The position numbers and the translations under genes are program-made. Positions 1 through 7,745 of a DNA stretch of 10,117 bases are shown here, piece by piece. The first letter of the stretch is position 1. The number at the start of each line of letters is the position of its first letter. The DNA is from Fimbriiglobus sp. (GTDB lineage: Bacteria > Planctomycetota > Planctomycetia > Gemmatales > Gemmataceae). Below the pieces are notes generated by a model that was not told the origin of the DNA, ran no database searches, and was given only the letters and a program-made list of their open reading frames with translations. The DNA lies in NCBI GenBank assembly GCA_025352585.1, contig JANXTD010000097.1, positions 1 through 10,117 of the forward strand, written 5' to 3'.

Positions 1-40
1 CTTACTGCCTGCATGGCTGGCTCCGTCGTGTGGGAAGGTT

Positions 41-117
41 ACCGGCCTCACAGCGGCCAGCTACAGAAGACCGGCCTAGAGCCGGAAGAACCGGCCTCAC
101 AGCGGCCAGCTACAGAA
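41..117. repeat. Intergenic repeat: two perfect 28-bp copies flanking a hairpin
   Basis: The copies at 41-68 and 90-117 are identical over 28 bp, beginning ACCGGCCTCACAGCGG and ending AGCTACAGAA, with a 49-bp period. The 21-bp spacer (69-89) again contains ACCGGCCT (70-77) and forms a hairpin, CCGGC-CTAGA-GCCGG (71-85: 5-bp stem, 5-nt loop). Each copy can also pair GGCC with GGCC around a 7-nt loop. Because 49 is not a multiple of 3, the two copies are read in different frames by any ORF crossing them, which argues against a protein repeat. The block lies about 120 bp upstream of the TPR gene. It looks like one locus of a dispersed intergenic repeat family, but a single window cannot prove dispersal. 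Confidence 0.8.
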
Positions 118-178
118 CAACCGCTCGCGCCCCGTCACCCGCCGCCGATTTGGCTCGGCCGCGTGCCCGGCCGGTCGG

Positions 179-184
179 TAGAAT
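179..184 (+). promoter_or_regulatory. Candidate -10 box upstream of the TPR gene
   Basis: TAGAAT matches the sigma-70 consensus TATAAT at 5 of 6 positions and stands out in very GC-rich sequence. It would give a 5' leader of roughly 45-50 nt before the ATG at 239. No convincing -35 box lies 16-18 bp upstream; TTGGCT at 150-155 is 23 bp away, which is too far. The call rests on one hexamer only. Confidence 0.25.
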
Positions 185-238
185 CTCCGACACAGGCCGC
201 ACGACCGCACCGCGGCTGCCTCCCCGAGACCGGCCCCG

Positions 239-3200
239 ATGACACGCTCCCGAACGCCGCGCCGCCGCCTGCGCGTCGCCCGCTTTGTGATCCTCTCCCT
301 GGCGACGGTCGCCACCGGCATCGGCCTGTACCTGTTCCACCGCTTCCAGGTCCAGCGCGAGGCGGTGTCGTTCCGCGACCGGGCGGCCGCGGCGGCACGC
401 AGCGGCGACTGGCCCATCGCGGCGAGCCTCTACCGCAACTACCTGCGCTTCGAGCCGGACGACGCCGCGGCGACCGAGGAATTCGCCGCCAGCCTCGAGG
501 AGGTCGTGAAGCACCACGCGGCCGGCAAGGTCACCGAACTCATCTCGACCTACGAGCGGCTGCGCGGCCTCGACAAGCTGTCGCCGGAGAACCGCCGCCG
601 CCTGGCCGGGCACAACCTGGCGATCGGCCGCACCGCCGCCGCCCGCGAACTGATCGAGTCGCTGCTGGCGGCCCCCGACGCGGCCCCCGGCGACGCCGAG
701 TTGCTCGAGATGGCCGCGGCCTGCGAGGAGCAGGAGCGCCGGCTGCCGCAGGCGTCCGACTACTACCGGCGGGCCATCGCCACCGGCAAGGCGAGCCCCG
801 AGAGCTACCTGCGCCTGGCGGTGGTGACCCGCAAGAACGCGACCAACCCCAACGCCGAGGCCGAGGCCGAGGCGGTGCTGGCCGACCTGATCCGCGCCCG
901 CCCGGCCGACATCAAGGCCCGGCTGCTGCGGGCGCAGTACCGCCTGAACCAGGACAAGAACGCCCAGGCGCGCGACGACATCGAGTACGCCTACCGCTCC
1001 ATCCCCGGCGGCGCGGACGACCTCGACGTGGTCCAGACACTCACGAGCATGGCGACGACCAAGGGGGACTTCGCCCTCGCCCAGGAGGTGCTGGCCAAGG
1101 CGCTGGCGAAGCGGCCCGACGAACTGCGGCTGCAAGTCTCGCTGGCCGACGTGCAGATCCAGATGCGCGACGCGCCGGCCGCCCGCAAGACGCTGCTGGC
1201 CGTGGCCGCACGCGACCTGCCGCTGAACCAGTTGAGCCTCGACATCGCCGACCGGCTGCTCGACCTGAACGAGTTGCCGGCGGTGGCGGCGCTGGCGGCG
1301 AAGTTCTCCGGGAACGACGCGGCCTTCGCCGGCGACTACCTCACCGGCCGGCTCAAGCTCGCCGAGGGCAACTGGCCGGCCGCGCTGCCGCTGCTGACGC
1401 GCGCCGTCGCCGGCGGGCTGGCCAAGATCCCGACCCACCACGCGGCGGCGCTGGTCGGCCTCGCCGAGTGCCACGCGCTGGCCAACAACGACGAGCTGCG
1501 CGCCAAGGCCGTCGCCGAGGCGGTGCGCGTGGACCCGCGGTCGGTGCGCGGCCGGCTCGCCCAGGCCGACGTCTTCGCCCGCGCCGGCCGCACCCCCGAG
1601 GCGCTGGCCCTGTACACGCAACTGGCCCCGTTCGCGCCGTCGGCCCGCGTCGCGCTGCTCGAACTCCGCGTGCGGGAGACGCTGGCGCGGCCCGAGGCGG
1701 AGCGCGACTGGTCGGTCGTCGAGGAGGCGGCCGGCCCCGAGCCGCGCGCGCCGGAGGTCAACGTGCTGCGGGCGACCGCGCTGCTGCACCAGGGCAAGGC
1801 GGCCGAGGGCGTCGCGTTGCTGGAGAAGGCCGTCGCCGACCCGGAGTCGGCGCACCTCGCCGGCCCGCGCGTCGCCCTGGCCTACGCCCGCGCCCTGCAA
1901 AGCCCCGAGGCCGGCTTACGCGTCCTCGACGAGGCCGAGAAGAAGGTCGGCGAGCGCGCCGAGTTCCGCCTGGCCCGCCTGGCGCTGACCCTGCGCACCG
2001 GGGCCGCCGACGTCAACGCGCTCGCGGCCTTGGGGGCCAACACCGGCTCGTTCAGCGCCGCCGACCGCTACCGCCTGTTCGCGCGGCTGGGTGAGACCTT
2101 CGCCGGCCTCAAGCGGCCGGCCGAGGCGACCGACTTCTACCGCAAGGCCGCCGCCGAGAACCCCTTCGATGTCTCCTTGCGGGTCAGCCTCTTCCAACTC
2201 GGCGTGCTGTCCGGCGACGCGCAACTCCAGGAGCAGATGCTCCAAGAGATGGAGGCGCTCGACGGCCCCCGCAGCCCGGTCAAGGCCGTCGCCGAGGCGA
2301 CGCGGGCGCTCAAGGACGTGAAGCCCGGCGACGCCGCCCGCGCCCAGGAGCTGCGCGAACTCGTCGAGCCGGCGCGGGCCGCCCGGCCCAACTGGCCGCC
2401 GGTCGAGGTGATTCTGGCCGACCTCGACTTGCTCTCCGGCCGCGGCGACGCGGCGCTCGACCACTACCGCCGCGCGATGGCGCTGGGCGACGACAGCGAG
2501 CCGGTCCTGGCGAACGTCGTGCGGCTGCTGCTGGAGCGGCAGGGGCAGGTCGAGGCGCTCGACCTGCTCAACCGCCAGAGCCGCCGCGCCGCGATGTCCG
2601 ACGAGTTGACGCGGCAACTCGTCATCCTGCGGTCGGCCTACGGCCAGGACAGCGCCCGCAGTTTGGCCTGGGCGCGCTCGCCCGACGGGCTGAACTCGAA
2701 GCAGTACCGCGACCACCTGATGCGCGCCGGCGTGCTGGAGGCCAACGGGGCGCGGCCCGAGGCGCGGCAGGCCGTCGAGAAGGCGCTGACGCTCAACGAC
2801 AACTCCCCGGAGGCCTGGGTGACGCTGGTGCGGATGGTCGTCGCCGAGGGCAAGTTGACCGAGGCCAAGACGGTCGCGGAGGTCGCCGCGCGGTCACTGC
2901 GACCGCTGCCCGACCAGCCCGACTCGGCCGCCGCCGTGGCCCTCGCCTTGGGGGCGTGCCAGGAACTCGTCGGCGACACCGCCCGCGCCGAGAAGTACGA
3001 CCGCGACGCGCTCACGCTGGCCCCTCACGACGTGGCGGTGACCCGGCAGTTGAACCGGCTGCTGCACCGCGCCGACCGCGTCGCCGAGGCCGACAAGCTC
3101 TTCGAGGACCTGGCCCGCAGTGAGGCCGCGAGCCCAGAGGCGCGCCGCTACGCCAGGCGGATGCTGGCCTACGGCAAGGTCATGAAGTCGGGCGCGTCGG

Positions 3201-4498
3201 CCGAGTTGAGCGCCGCGCTCGACCTGCTGGAGCGCAACTTGCTCGAGGGGGGCAACCTCGTCGAGGACCAGCGGGCCAAGGCGCTCGTGCTCTCGACCGA
3301 CCCGTTCCGCCAGGCCGAGGCGATGGAGCTGCTCGCCGAGAGCGGCCGGCGGACGCCGCTGACCGCGGAGGAGAACTACTACTTGGGCCGCATGTCGGTG
3401 CAGCAGGGCCGGCCCGACCGCGCCGAGGCCGCGCTGAAGGAGGCGACCCGCGCGGTGGCGTTGGCTCTGCCCGAGCACCTCGCCGCGCTGGCACGCGTCC
3501 AGGCCGGCCGCGGCGACACGGCGTCGGCGGCGGCGACCGTCGGCATCCTGAGGGCGAACTTCGCCAACACCTGGGAGGCCGCGTCCGAGGAGGCCCGCGT
3601 GCTGGCGCTGCTCAAGCGCAAGCCCGAGGCGGCCAAGCGGCTGCTCGACAGCAAGCTCGCCGCCGACCCCGTCGCGCTGGTGCAGCGTGTCGCCCCCTTC
3701 CTTGAGGAGATCGGCCTGGCGGCGGAGGCGGAGGCGGTCTACCGCGACGCCGCCAAGGCCGACACGCCGCTGGCCCACTCGCCGCTCGCCGGATTCTTGC
3801 TGCGCAACGGCCGCGCCGCCGAGGCGGTCGAACTGGCCTACGCGCACGAGGCGAAAGCCCCCGTCGGCGTGACCGCGCGGCTGCTGGCCGGCGGGGCACG
3901 CGTCATGCCGGTCGCGCTCGCCCCGGAGGCCGGCCGCGTGAAGTGGGCCGACGCCGTGCGCCGCGCCGACGAGTGGGTCGCGGCGAAACTGGCCGCCGCG
4001 CCGGCCAACCCCGACCTGCTCTTCGCCAAGGCCGAGTTCGACGACTTGGCCGCCCGCTACGCTGAGGAACTCGCCACCTACGAGAAGCTCGTCGCCCTGG
4101 CCCCGGACAACGAGGTGTTCCTGAACAACTTCGCGATGGTGTTGGCGGTCGTGAACCGCGACGGCGGCGAGCGGCCGCTGGGCCTGGTCAACGCCGTGAT
4201 TGCGAAGCGTGGCCCGCGCGCGACGTACCTCGACACGCGCGCCGTCGTCCACACGGCCGGCGAGCGCTACGACGCCGCGATCGCCGACCTGACCGTCGCC
4301 GCGCGGCTGGAGCCGAAGCCGGCGTACTGGTTCCACTTGGCACTCGCCGAGGAGCGCAAGGCCGGCGACAAGGGGTCGCAGGGTACCCGCGACGCGGCGC
4401 TACGCGAGGCCGGCCGCCGTGGGCTGGCGAAGGCGGTGCTGCACGCCAAGGAGTGGCCCGACTTCGACCGCCTGATGCCGGCGTACCTGCCGAAGTGA
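239..4498 (+). CDS. Giant membrane-anchored tetratricopeptide (TPR) repeat protein
   Basis: This is a 1419-aa protein. A short basic N-terminus (TRSRTPRRRLRVAR) precedes one hydrophobic segment at about residues 14-34, which fits a signal anchor with the remaining ~1385 residues outside the cytoplasm. The rest is alanine/leucine-rich paired helices with degenerate TPR signatures. Examples are about 53-86 (GDWPIAASLYRNYLRFEPDD), 153-186 (ending QASDYYRRAI), 1257-1302 (YEKLVALAPDN) and 1341-1375 (GERYDAAIADLTVAARLEP). No enzymatic domain is visible. TPR solenoids bind peptides or scaffold complexes; large anchored ones in bacteria often serve in envelope assembly or exopolysaccharide export, but nothing here shows a partner. 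The ATG at 239 was chosen because it directly precedes the anchor; GAGAC at 226-230 is only a weak ribosome site. It converges on the next gene with a 10-bp gap and no terminator hairpin. Confidence 0.93.
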   Translation: MTRSRTPRRRLRVARFVILSLATVATGIGLYLFHRFQVQREAVSFRDRAAAAARSGDWPIAASLYRNYLRFEPDDAAATEEFAASLEEVVKHHAAGKVTELISTYERLRGLDKLSPENRRRLAGHNLAIGRTAAARELIESLLAAPDAAPGDAELLEMAAACEEQERRLPQASDYYRRAIATGKASPESYLRLAVVTRKNATNPNAEAEAEAVLADLIRARPADIKARLLRAQYRLNQDKNAQARDDIEYAYRSIPGGADDLDVVQTLTSMATTKGDFALAQEVLAKALAKRPDELRLQVSLADVQIQMRDAPAARKTLLAVAARDLPLNQLSLDIADRLLDLNELPAVAALAAKFSGNDAAFAGDYLTGRLKLAEGNWPAALPLLTRAVAGGLAKIPTHHAAALVGLAECHALANNDELRAKAVAEAVRVDPRSVRGRLAQADVFARAGRTPEALALYTQLAPFAPSARVALLELRVRETLARPEAERDWSVVEEAAGPEPRAPEVNVLRATALLHQGKAAEGVALLEKAVADPESAHLAGPRVALAYARALQSPEAGLRVLDEAEKKVGERAEFRLARLALTLRTGAADVNALAALGANTGSFSAADRYRLFARLGETFAGLKRPAEATDFYRKAAAENPFDVSLRVSLFQLGVLSGDAQLQEQMLQEMEALDGPRSPVKAVAEATRALKDVKPGDAARAQELRELVEPARAARPNWPPVEVILADLDLLSGRGDAALDHYRRAMALGDDSEPVLANVVRLLLERQGQVEALDLLNRQSRRAAMSDELTRQLVILRSAYGQDSARSLAWARSPDGLNSKQYRDHLMRAGVLEANGARPEARQAVEKALTLNDNSPEAWVTLVRMVVAEGKLTEAKTVAEVAARSLRPLPDQPDSAAAVALALGACQELVGDTARAEKYDRDALTLAPHDVAVTRQLNRLLHRADRVAEADKLFEDLARSEAASPEARRYARRMLAYGKVMKSGASAELSAALDLLERNLLEGGNLVEDQRAKALVLSTDPFRQAEAMELLAESGRRTPLTAEENYYLGRMSVQQGRPDRAEAALKEATRAVALALPEHLAALARVQAGRGDTASAAATVGILRANFANTWEAASEEARVLALLKRKPEAAKRLLDSKLAADPVALVQRVAPFLEEIGLAAEAEAVYRDAAKADTPLAHSPLAGFLLRNGRAAEAVELAYAHEAKAPVGVTARLLAGGARVMPVALAPEAGRVKWADAVRRADEWVAAKLAAAPANPDLLFAKAEFDDLAARYAEELATYEKLVALAPDNEVFLNNFAMVLAVVNRDGGERPLGLVNAVIAKRGPRATYLDTRAVVHTAGERYDAAIADLTVAARLEPKPAYWFHLALAEERKAGDKGSQGTRDAALREAGRRGLAKAVLHAKEWPDFDRLMPAYLPK

Positions 4499-4508
4499 CG
4501 CGGCGCGA

Positions 4509-5951
4509 TTACAAGAACTGCGTGATCAGTGGCCGCAGGGTCGCCTCGGGGAACAGCACCCAGGCGTAGTCGCGCCGCCGCAAGATCGCAGCCGTCTGCT
4601 GACGGACGAGGGCGGCGGCCATCGCCTCCTCAAACGGCAGCACCCACGCAGTCGCTGAGAGTAAGCCTTTCAGCTCACGGAGTTGGTAGTAGCGTTCCCG
4701 GCGGCCTTGACGAGTCGTCGGCTTCTGGGCAATCAACTCGGCGACGCGAACACGCAACTTGATGGCCGGTGATTCGACATCGACATCTTGGAACTTCTGC
4801 GGATTCCACTTCACACAACGGGCGAACTGCTTGCCCCTCCGCAACTCACCCGCCGGGTCGCCCTCGACGGCGAACGGCAGGTGGGCCGTCAGCGTGAGCA
4901 CCTGATACGCGGGGGGTTCGCAGCGGAAGAAGCCGCGGATAATCGCGTCGGTCACCTCGTCGTACTTGCCGCCGCCGATGCCGTGAATCCACAGGTCGGC
5001 GAAGAACAGCCGGGCGAACAGCGTCAGTGTCAACGCGCGGGGGCGGAGTTCGCTCGCCGGGAACGCATCGTAAGGGCGGTCGCGGCCGGCGGCGGTCATG
5101 CGCCAGAACGGCCGCTCGCCCGGCTCGAGCAGCGGGGCCGGGTGGTTGACGCTGCGGACGCGGTTCGCCCGACGGTACTCGACAATCGCGGCGTTGTAGA
5201 CCCGCGTGAACTCCGGCAGCCGCCGCTCGACCGCCGCGACGAACTCGGCCCAGGCGTCCGTCCGGCACAAGCGGCTCACGGGCAGTTCGAGGTTGTGGCA
5301 ACCCCACGCGCGCTCTTGGGTGCGTCGAACACGGGAGAAGTGTTCGCCGATGGGGGTTTCGTGGTCGGCGTCATACTGGTCGTAAGGGTTTCCGTAATAG
5401 GCGTTGCCGACATCTGGTACCATCGACCGCCCGTGGGGGCCGAAGTTGATGCGCTCCGCGTGGCCAAACCAGTCGAACTTCTTGGCGTTCGTTACCCGCG
5501 CGACTTCGTAGGGGACTTCGGGCGATGAGTCGTCGAATGCCCGGACTTCCAGTCGCGCCGTGTCGCCGGCAACGACTGGTACCCGGATCGTGCGATCCTT
5601 CAACGTGTCCGAGTCGGCGATCAGGTTCAGTGACAGCCCGTTGACGCGACGTGCGAGGCCGTTCGCGGCGAAGTTCTTCGCCCAGACGCCGGGGTGGAAC
5701 AACTCCGGCTGGTGGCCGGTCACGATCAGCGGCCCGTCGTTGAGCGCCGGGACCGGCTCGCCGTTCTCACGCAAGTAGCTGACGGCGGCGTCGAGGACGT
5801 TTTGGCGGGCCGATGTGAACAGGTCTTCGGGCAACAGCTTGCGGCGAATCTCGCGGTTGGGGCCGACGAGGTTCGCCGCGGCTTCGGGGCTGGGGTCGGC
5901 GAGGACTTCGCCGTGGGCTTGTGGGGCCTTGTAACGCCGACTGGCGGACAT
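4509..5951 (-). CDS. Uncharacterised 480-aa protein with BshC-like motifs
   Basis: I do not recognise a named family with certainty. The protein is soluble, with no signal peptide or membrane segment. Conserved-looking motifs are TGHQPELFHPG (78-88), NLIADSDT (109-116), LRPRAL (302-307) and IHGIGGGKYDEVTD (322-335), followed by a charged C-terminal helical part (about 395-460). Their order and spacing recall BshC, the ~540-aa bacillithiol cysteine ligase, which has a GQQPGL-type N-terminal motif, an acidic (D/E)(D/E)HD motif after it, and a later R-rich plus GGPGE..Y segment. The match is by eye and remote, so ligase function is not claimed. The start is ATG at 5951 because it overlaps the upstream stop as TAATG and has GGAG 8 nt before it. 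A longer in-frame extension to 6182 lies inside the glycosyltransferase gene, reads as low-complexity Arg/Ala/Pro sequence, and was rejected. Base composition is slightly less GC-rich than in the TPR gene. Confidence 0.85.
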   Translation of the reverse strand: MSASRRYKAPQAHGEVLADPSPEAAANLVGPNREIRRKLLPEDLFTSARQNVLDAAVSYLRENGEPVPALNDGPLIVTGHQPELFHPGVWAKNFAANGLARRVNGLSLNLIADSDTLKDRTIRVPVVAGDTARLEVRAFDDSSPEVPYEVARVTNAKKFDWFGHAERINFGPHGRSMVPDVGNAYYGNPYDQYDADHETPIGEHFSRVRRTQERAWGCHNLELPVSRLCRTDAWAEFVAAVERRLPEFTRVYNAAIVEYRRANRVRSVNHPAPLLEPGERPFWRMTAAGRDRPYDAFPASELRPRALTLTLFARLFFADLWIHGIGGGKYDEVTDAIIRGFFRCEPPAYQVLTLTAHLPFAVEGDPAGELRRGKQFARCVKWNPQKFQDVDVESPAIKLRVRVAELIAQKPTTRQGRRERYYQLRELKGLLSATAWVLPFEEAMAAALVRQQTAAILRRRDYAWVLFPEATLRPLITQFL

Positions 5952-5963
5952 TAACACCACTCC
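5949..5963 (-). promoter_or_regulatory. Coupled stop/start (TAATG) with Shine-Dalgarno site
   Basis: On the minus strand the glycosyltransferase stop TAA (5953-5951) shares its last A with the ATG (5951-5949) of the 480-aa gene. A GGAG ribosome site (5963-5960) sits 8 nt upstream, inside the last codons of the glycosyltransferase. This arrangement implies termination-reinitiation coupling and fixes the downstream start. Confidence 0.8.
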
Positions 5964-6712
5964 GGGCAGCGGCAACTCTCGGGGGCGCTCAGCATCGGCA
6001 CGCCCATCGCGGCGTCGGTCTGCTCGATCACGCGGCGGTAGTAGGCCAGGCGCTCGGTCGGGTCGTTCATCATGCCGCCGAAGGCTCGCGTCGCGTCGAG
6101 GTACAGCCGCGGCACGCCGACCTCGCGGATCCGCAAGCCGCGGCGGGCCGCCTGCACCCAGAGTTGCAGCGGCATCCCCCAACCGGTCTCGGTGATCCGC
6201 AAGTCGCGCAACCCGGCGACGCGGTACGCCTTGAAACCGCAGAACGAGTCGGTCAGGTCGAAGCCGTAGCGCTCGTTGAGTTCGGCCGTGATGGTGGCGT
6301 TGATGTCGCGGCGGTCGGCGGGGGCGGGGCTGTCCTGGCGGAAGTCGCGCAGGTAGCGGCTGCCCGAGACGATATCGACGCCGTGCAGGGCTTCGAGCAA
6401 GACTGGCACGCGGTGCGGCTCGTGCTGGCCGTCGCAGTCCATCGTCACGAGGGTCTCGTAGCCGTGCGCCACGGCGTAGTCGAAGGCGGTCGAGATGGCC
6501 GCGCCGTAGCCGCGGTTGCGGTCGTGCGTCACCCGCAAGATGCCCGGCTCGGTGGCGAGCAGGGCCGACGTGCCGTCGGTCGAGCCGTCGTCGATCGTGA
6601 GGATGTTCGCGGCGAACGGCCTCACAGCGCTGAGCACGCCGCGGACGTGGCGGACCTCGTTGTAGACCGGGATGGCGACCAGGGTCCGCGGGCAGAGGTT
6701 TTCGTTCGGCAT
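5951..6712 (-). CDS. Family 2 glycosyltransferase, DPM1/polyprenyl-phosphate type
   Basis: This is a 253-aa GT-A fold sugar transferase. Motifs in order are VAIPVYNE (12-19), nucleotide-binding DDGSTDGT (41-48), NRGYGAA (66-72), the metal-binding DxD within MDCDGQHEP (91-99; D92 and D94), SGSRY (116-120) and DSFCGFKAYR (155-164). This set is typical of enzymes that move a sugar from a nucleotide donor to a polyprenyl phosphate, as in dolichyl-phosphate mannosyltransferase, so it probably acts at the inner face of the cytoplasmic membrane in glycan synthesis. It has no C-terminal membrane helices. It ends in an odd cysteine cluster, CRCPEWC (C247, C249, C253). The start at ATG 6712 places the core motif at residue 12; a GGGACGGA stretch (6724-6717) is a weak ribosome site. 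An alternative ATG at 6772 would add 20 mostly basic residues. The sugar and acceptor cannot be told from sequence. Confidence 0.93.
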   Translation of the reverse strand: MPNENLCPRTLVAIPVYNEVRHVRGVLSAVRPFAANILTIDDGSTDGTSALLATEPGILRVTHDRNRGYGAAISTAFDYAVAHGYETLVTMDCDGQHEPHRVPVLLEALHGVDIVSGSRYLRDFRQDSPAPADRRDINATITAELNERYGFDLTDSFCGFKAYRVAGLRDLRITETGWGMPLQLWVQAARRGLRIREVGVPRLYLDATRAFGGMMNDPTERLAYYRRVIEQTDAAMGVPMLSAPESCRCPEWC

Positions 6713-6810
6713 GGCGTCCGTCCCAACTCGTCGCGTCGGAGGGCCGCGGAGGAAATTTCTGCGGCGATCCATCCTAGGCGGCGCGTCAAGCGGCCGGGCG
6801 GCGGCGGCGG

Positions 6811-7710
6811 CTATTTCGTGACCGTGTTGGAGATTTTCTGGCCCAGCCCGTTGGGGATGAAGCTGTTACGCCGCTCCATCCAGGCCTCGACGCCGCGGCC
6901 GACCGGCATGCCGACGAGCTGCACGCTGATCGTGCCCTTGTTGCGGCCGAGCAGGCTCAGCCGGACTTGCGAGACGTTGGTGCCGGACTTGATCATCAGC
7001 GTGTCGAAAATTCCGGCGGGGGCACCGGCGGCGTACTCGTAGTCGAGGTGCAGTTCCGCCGACCCGGCGAAGCCCCGGCCGTCGCGGAAGTTCGAGAGCG
7101 TCACGAGGGAGACGGGGGCGGGCGCGACCTGGCCGGGGCCGCCGGGGAAGCCGGGCGGCGGGCCGGGCATCGCCGGGAAGCCGGGCGGGAACATCCCCGC
7201 GTTGTCGTCCGCGCCCGGCAGCAGGTCGGCGGGGTCCACCCCCGGCAAGCCGCCGGCTGGGTTCGGCCGGGCGGTCGCGTTCGATCCGGGCGCGGTGGGG
7301 ACTGATGTCGGGGCGCGGCCGCCGTCGGCGGGGTAGGTCGCGGGGGCGGCGGCCATGCGCGGCTCGTCGGTGCCGGTGACGTGGTAGACGATCACCGCGA
7401 TGCCGACGAACAGCCCGAACAGCCCGACGACGCCGACGACGATCAGCAAGAGCATGACCTTGGGCGCGCCGTCGTCGTTCTTGCGCACGACGATCGGCCC
7501 GGAGTAACGCTTGGCCGGCTTACGGCTCGGCGGCTCGGCGAGGTCGGTGTCGTAGGGCGACGTAGTCTTGGGCGAGCGGGTCGGCAGGCCGACGGCGCGG
7601 GGGCCGCCGCCGCGGGTGTCGAGCCGCACGCCGCAGCCGGGGCAACTGGTGTAGCGCGCCCCGGCCGTCTCGAACGCCGTGTCGCACTCGGGGCACGTCA
7701 ACTTGGGCAT
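6811..7710 (-). CDS. Zinc-ribbon, single-pass membrane protein with Pro/Gly-rich linker
   Basis: A 299-aa protein of no known function with a clear architecture. Residues 1-30 form a zinc ribbon (C6-x2-C9 and C23-x2-C26). A basic, disordered stretch follows (about 31-84), then one hydrophobic helix (about 85-109, VMLLLIVVGVVGLFGLFVGI), a Pro/Gly/Ala-rich linker (about 115-198, with GFP repeats such as PPGFPAMPGPPPGFPGGPG at 175-193), and a C-terminal domain (about 199-299) with beta-strand-like alternation. Positive charge before the helix (KPAKRY, VRK) predicts the zinc ribbon inside and the C-terminal domain outside the membrane. The start is ATG 7710, with GAGG 6 nt upstream. It is the first gene of the minus-strand cluster, 98 bp before the glycosyltransferase start. 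Proteins opening with such a zinc ribbon before a membrane helix are, as far as I know, common in planctomycetes. Confidence 0.88.
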   Translation of the reverse strand: MPKLTCPECDTAFETAGARYTSCPGCGVRLDTRGGGPRAVGLPTRSPKTTSPYDTDLAEPPSRKPAKRYSGPIVVRKNDDGAPKVMLLLIVVGVVGLFGLFVGIAVIVYHVTGTDEPRMAAAPATYPADGGRAPTSVPTAPGSNATARPNPAGGLPGVDPADLLPGADDNAGMFPPGFPAMPGPPPGFPGGPGQVAPAPVSLVTLSNFRDGRGFAGSAELHLDYEYAAGAPAGIFDTLMIKSGTNVSQVRLSLLGRNKGTISVQLVGMPVGRGVEAWMERRNSFIPNGLGQKISNTVTK

Positions 7711-7745
7711 CGCCGACCTCGCGAGGAGTTCATGGCCGTCGCAAC

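Noticed and set aside
30..242. Short plus-strand open frame across the 28-bp repeats
   Set aside because: The two repeat copies are read in different frames within it, the composition is Arg/Pro/Ala-rich, and it ends inside the TPR start region.
110..1900. 596-codon antisense open frame opposite the TPR gene
   Set aside because: Strong G/C at third codon positions removes stops from the antisense frame. The product shows no domain and biased Val/Gly/Arg/Gln composition.
13..2094. 693-codon open frame on the plus strand overlapping the TPR gene
   Set aside because: Its translation is low-complexity Arg/Pro/Gly/Ala, as expected from an out-of-frame reading of GC-rich codons. The overlapping frame gives a coherent anchor plus TPR protein.
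2894..4336. 480-codon antisense open frame opposite the TPR gene
   Set aside because: Same shadow effect of GC-rich codons; no recognisable motif and no ribosome site noted.
4499..4508. Possible bidirectional terminator between the convergent genes
   Set aside because: Only 10 bp of GC-rich sequence separate the stops, with no clear stem-loop plus T-run on either strand.
4788..5528. 246-codon plus-strand open frame opposite the 480-aa gene
   Set aside because: No motif, and it lies antisense to a gene with conserved-looking motifs and a coupled start.
6713..6810. GGC triplet run and spacer between zinc-ribbon and glycosyltransferase genes as a terminator or small RNA
   Set aside because: The GC-triplet run gives no stable specific hairpin followed by T residues, and no conserved RNA fold is apparent.
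5921..7042. 373-codon plus-strand open frame opposite the glycosyltransferase and zinc-ribbon genes
   Set aside because: It runs antisense across two well-supported genes and their spacer, and its composition is shadow-like.
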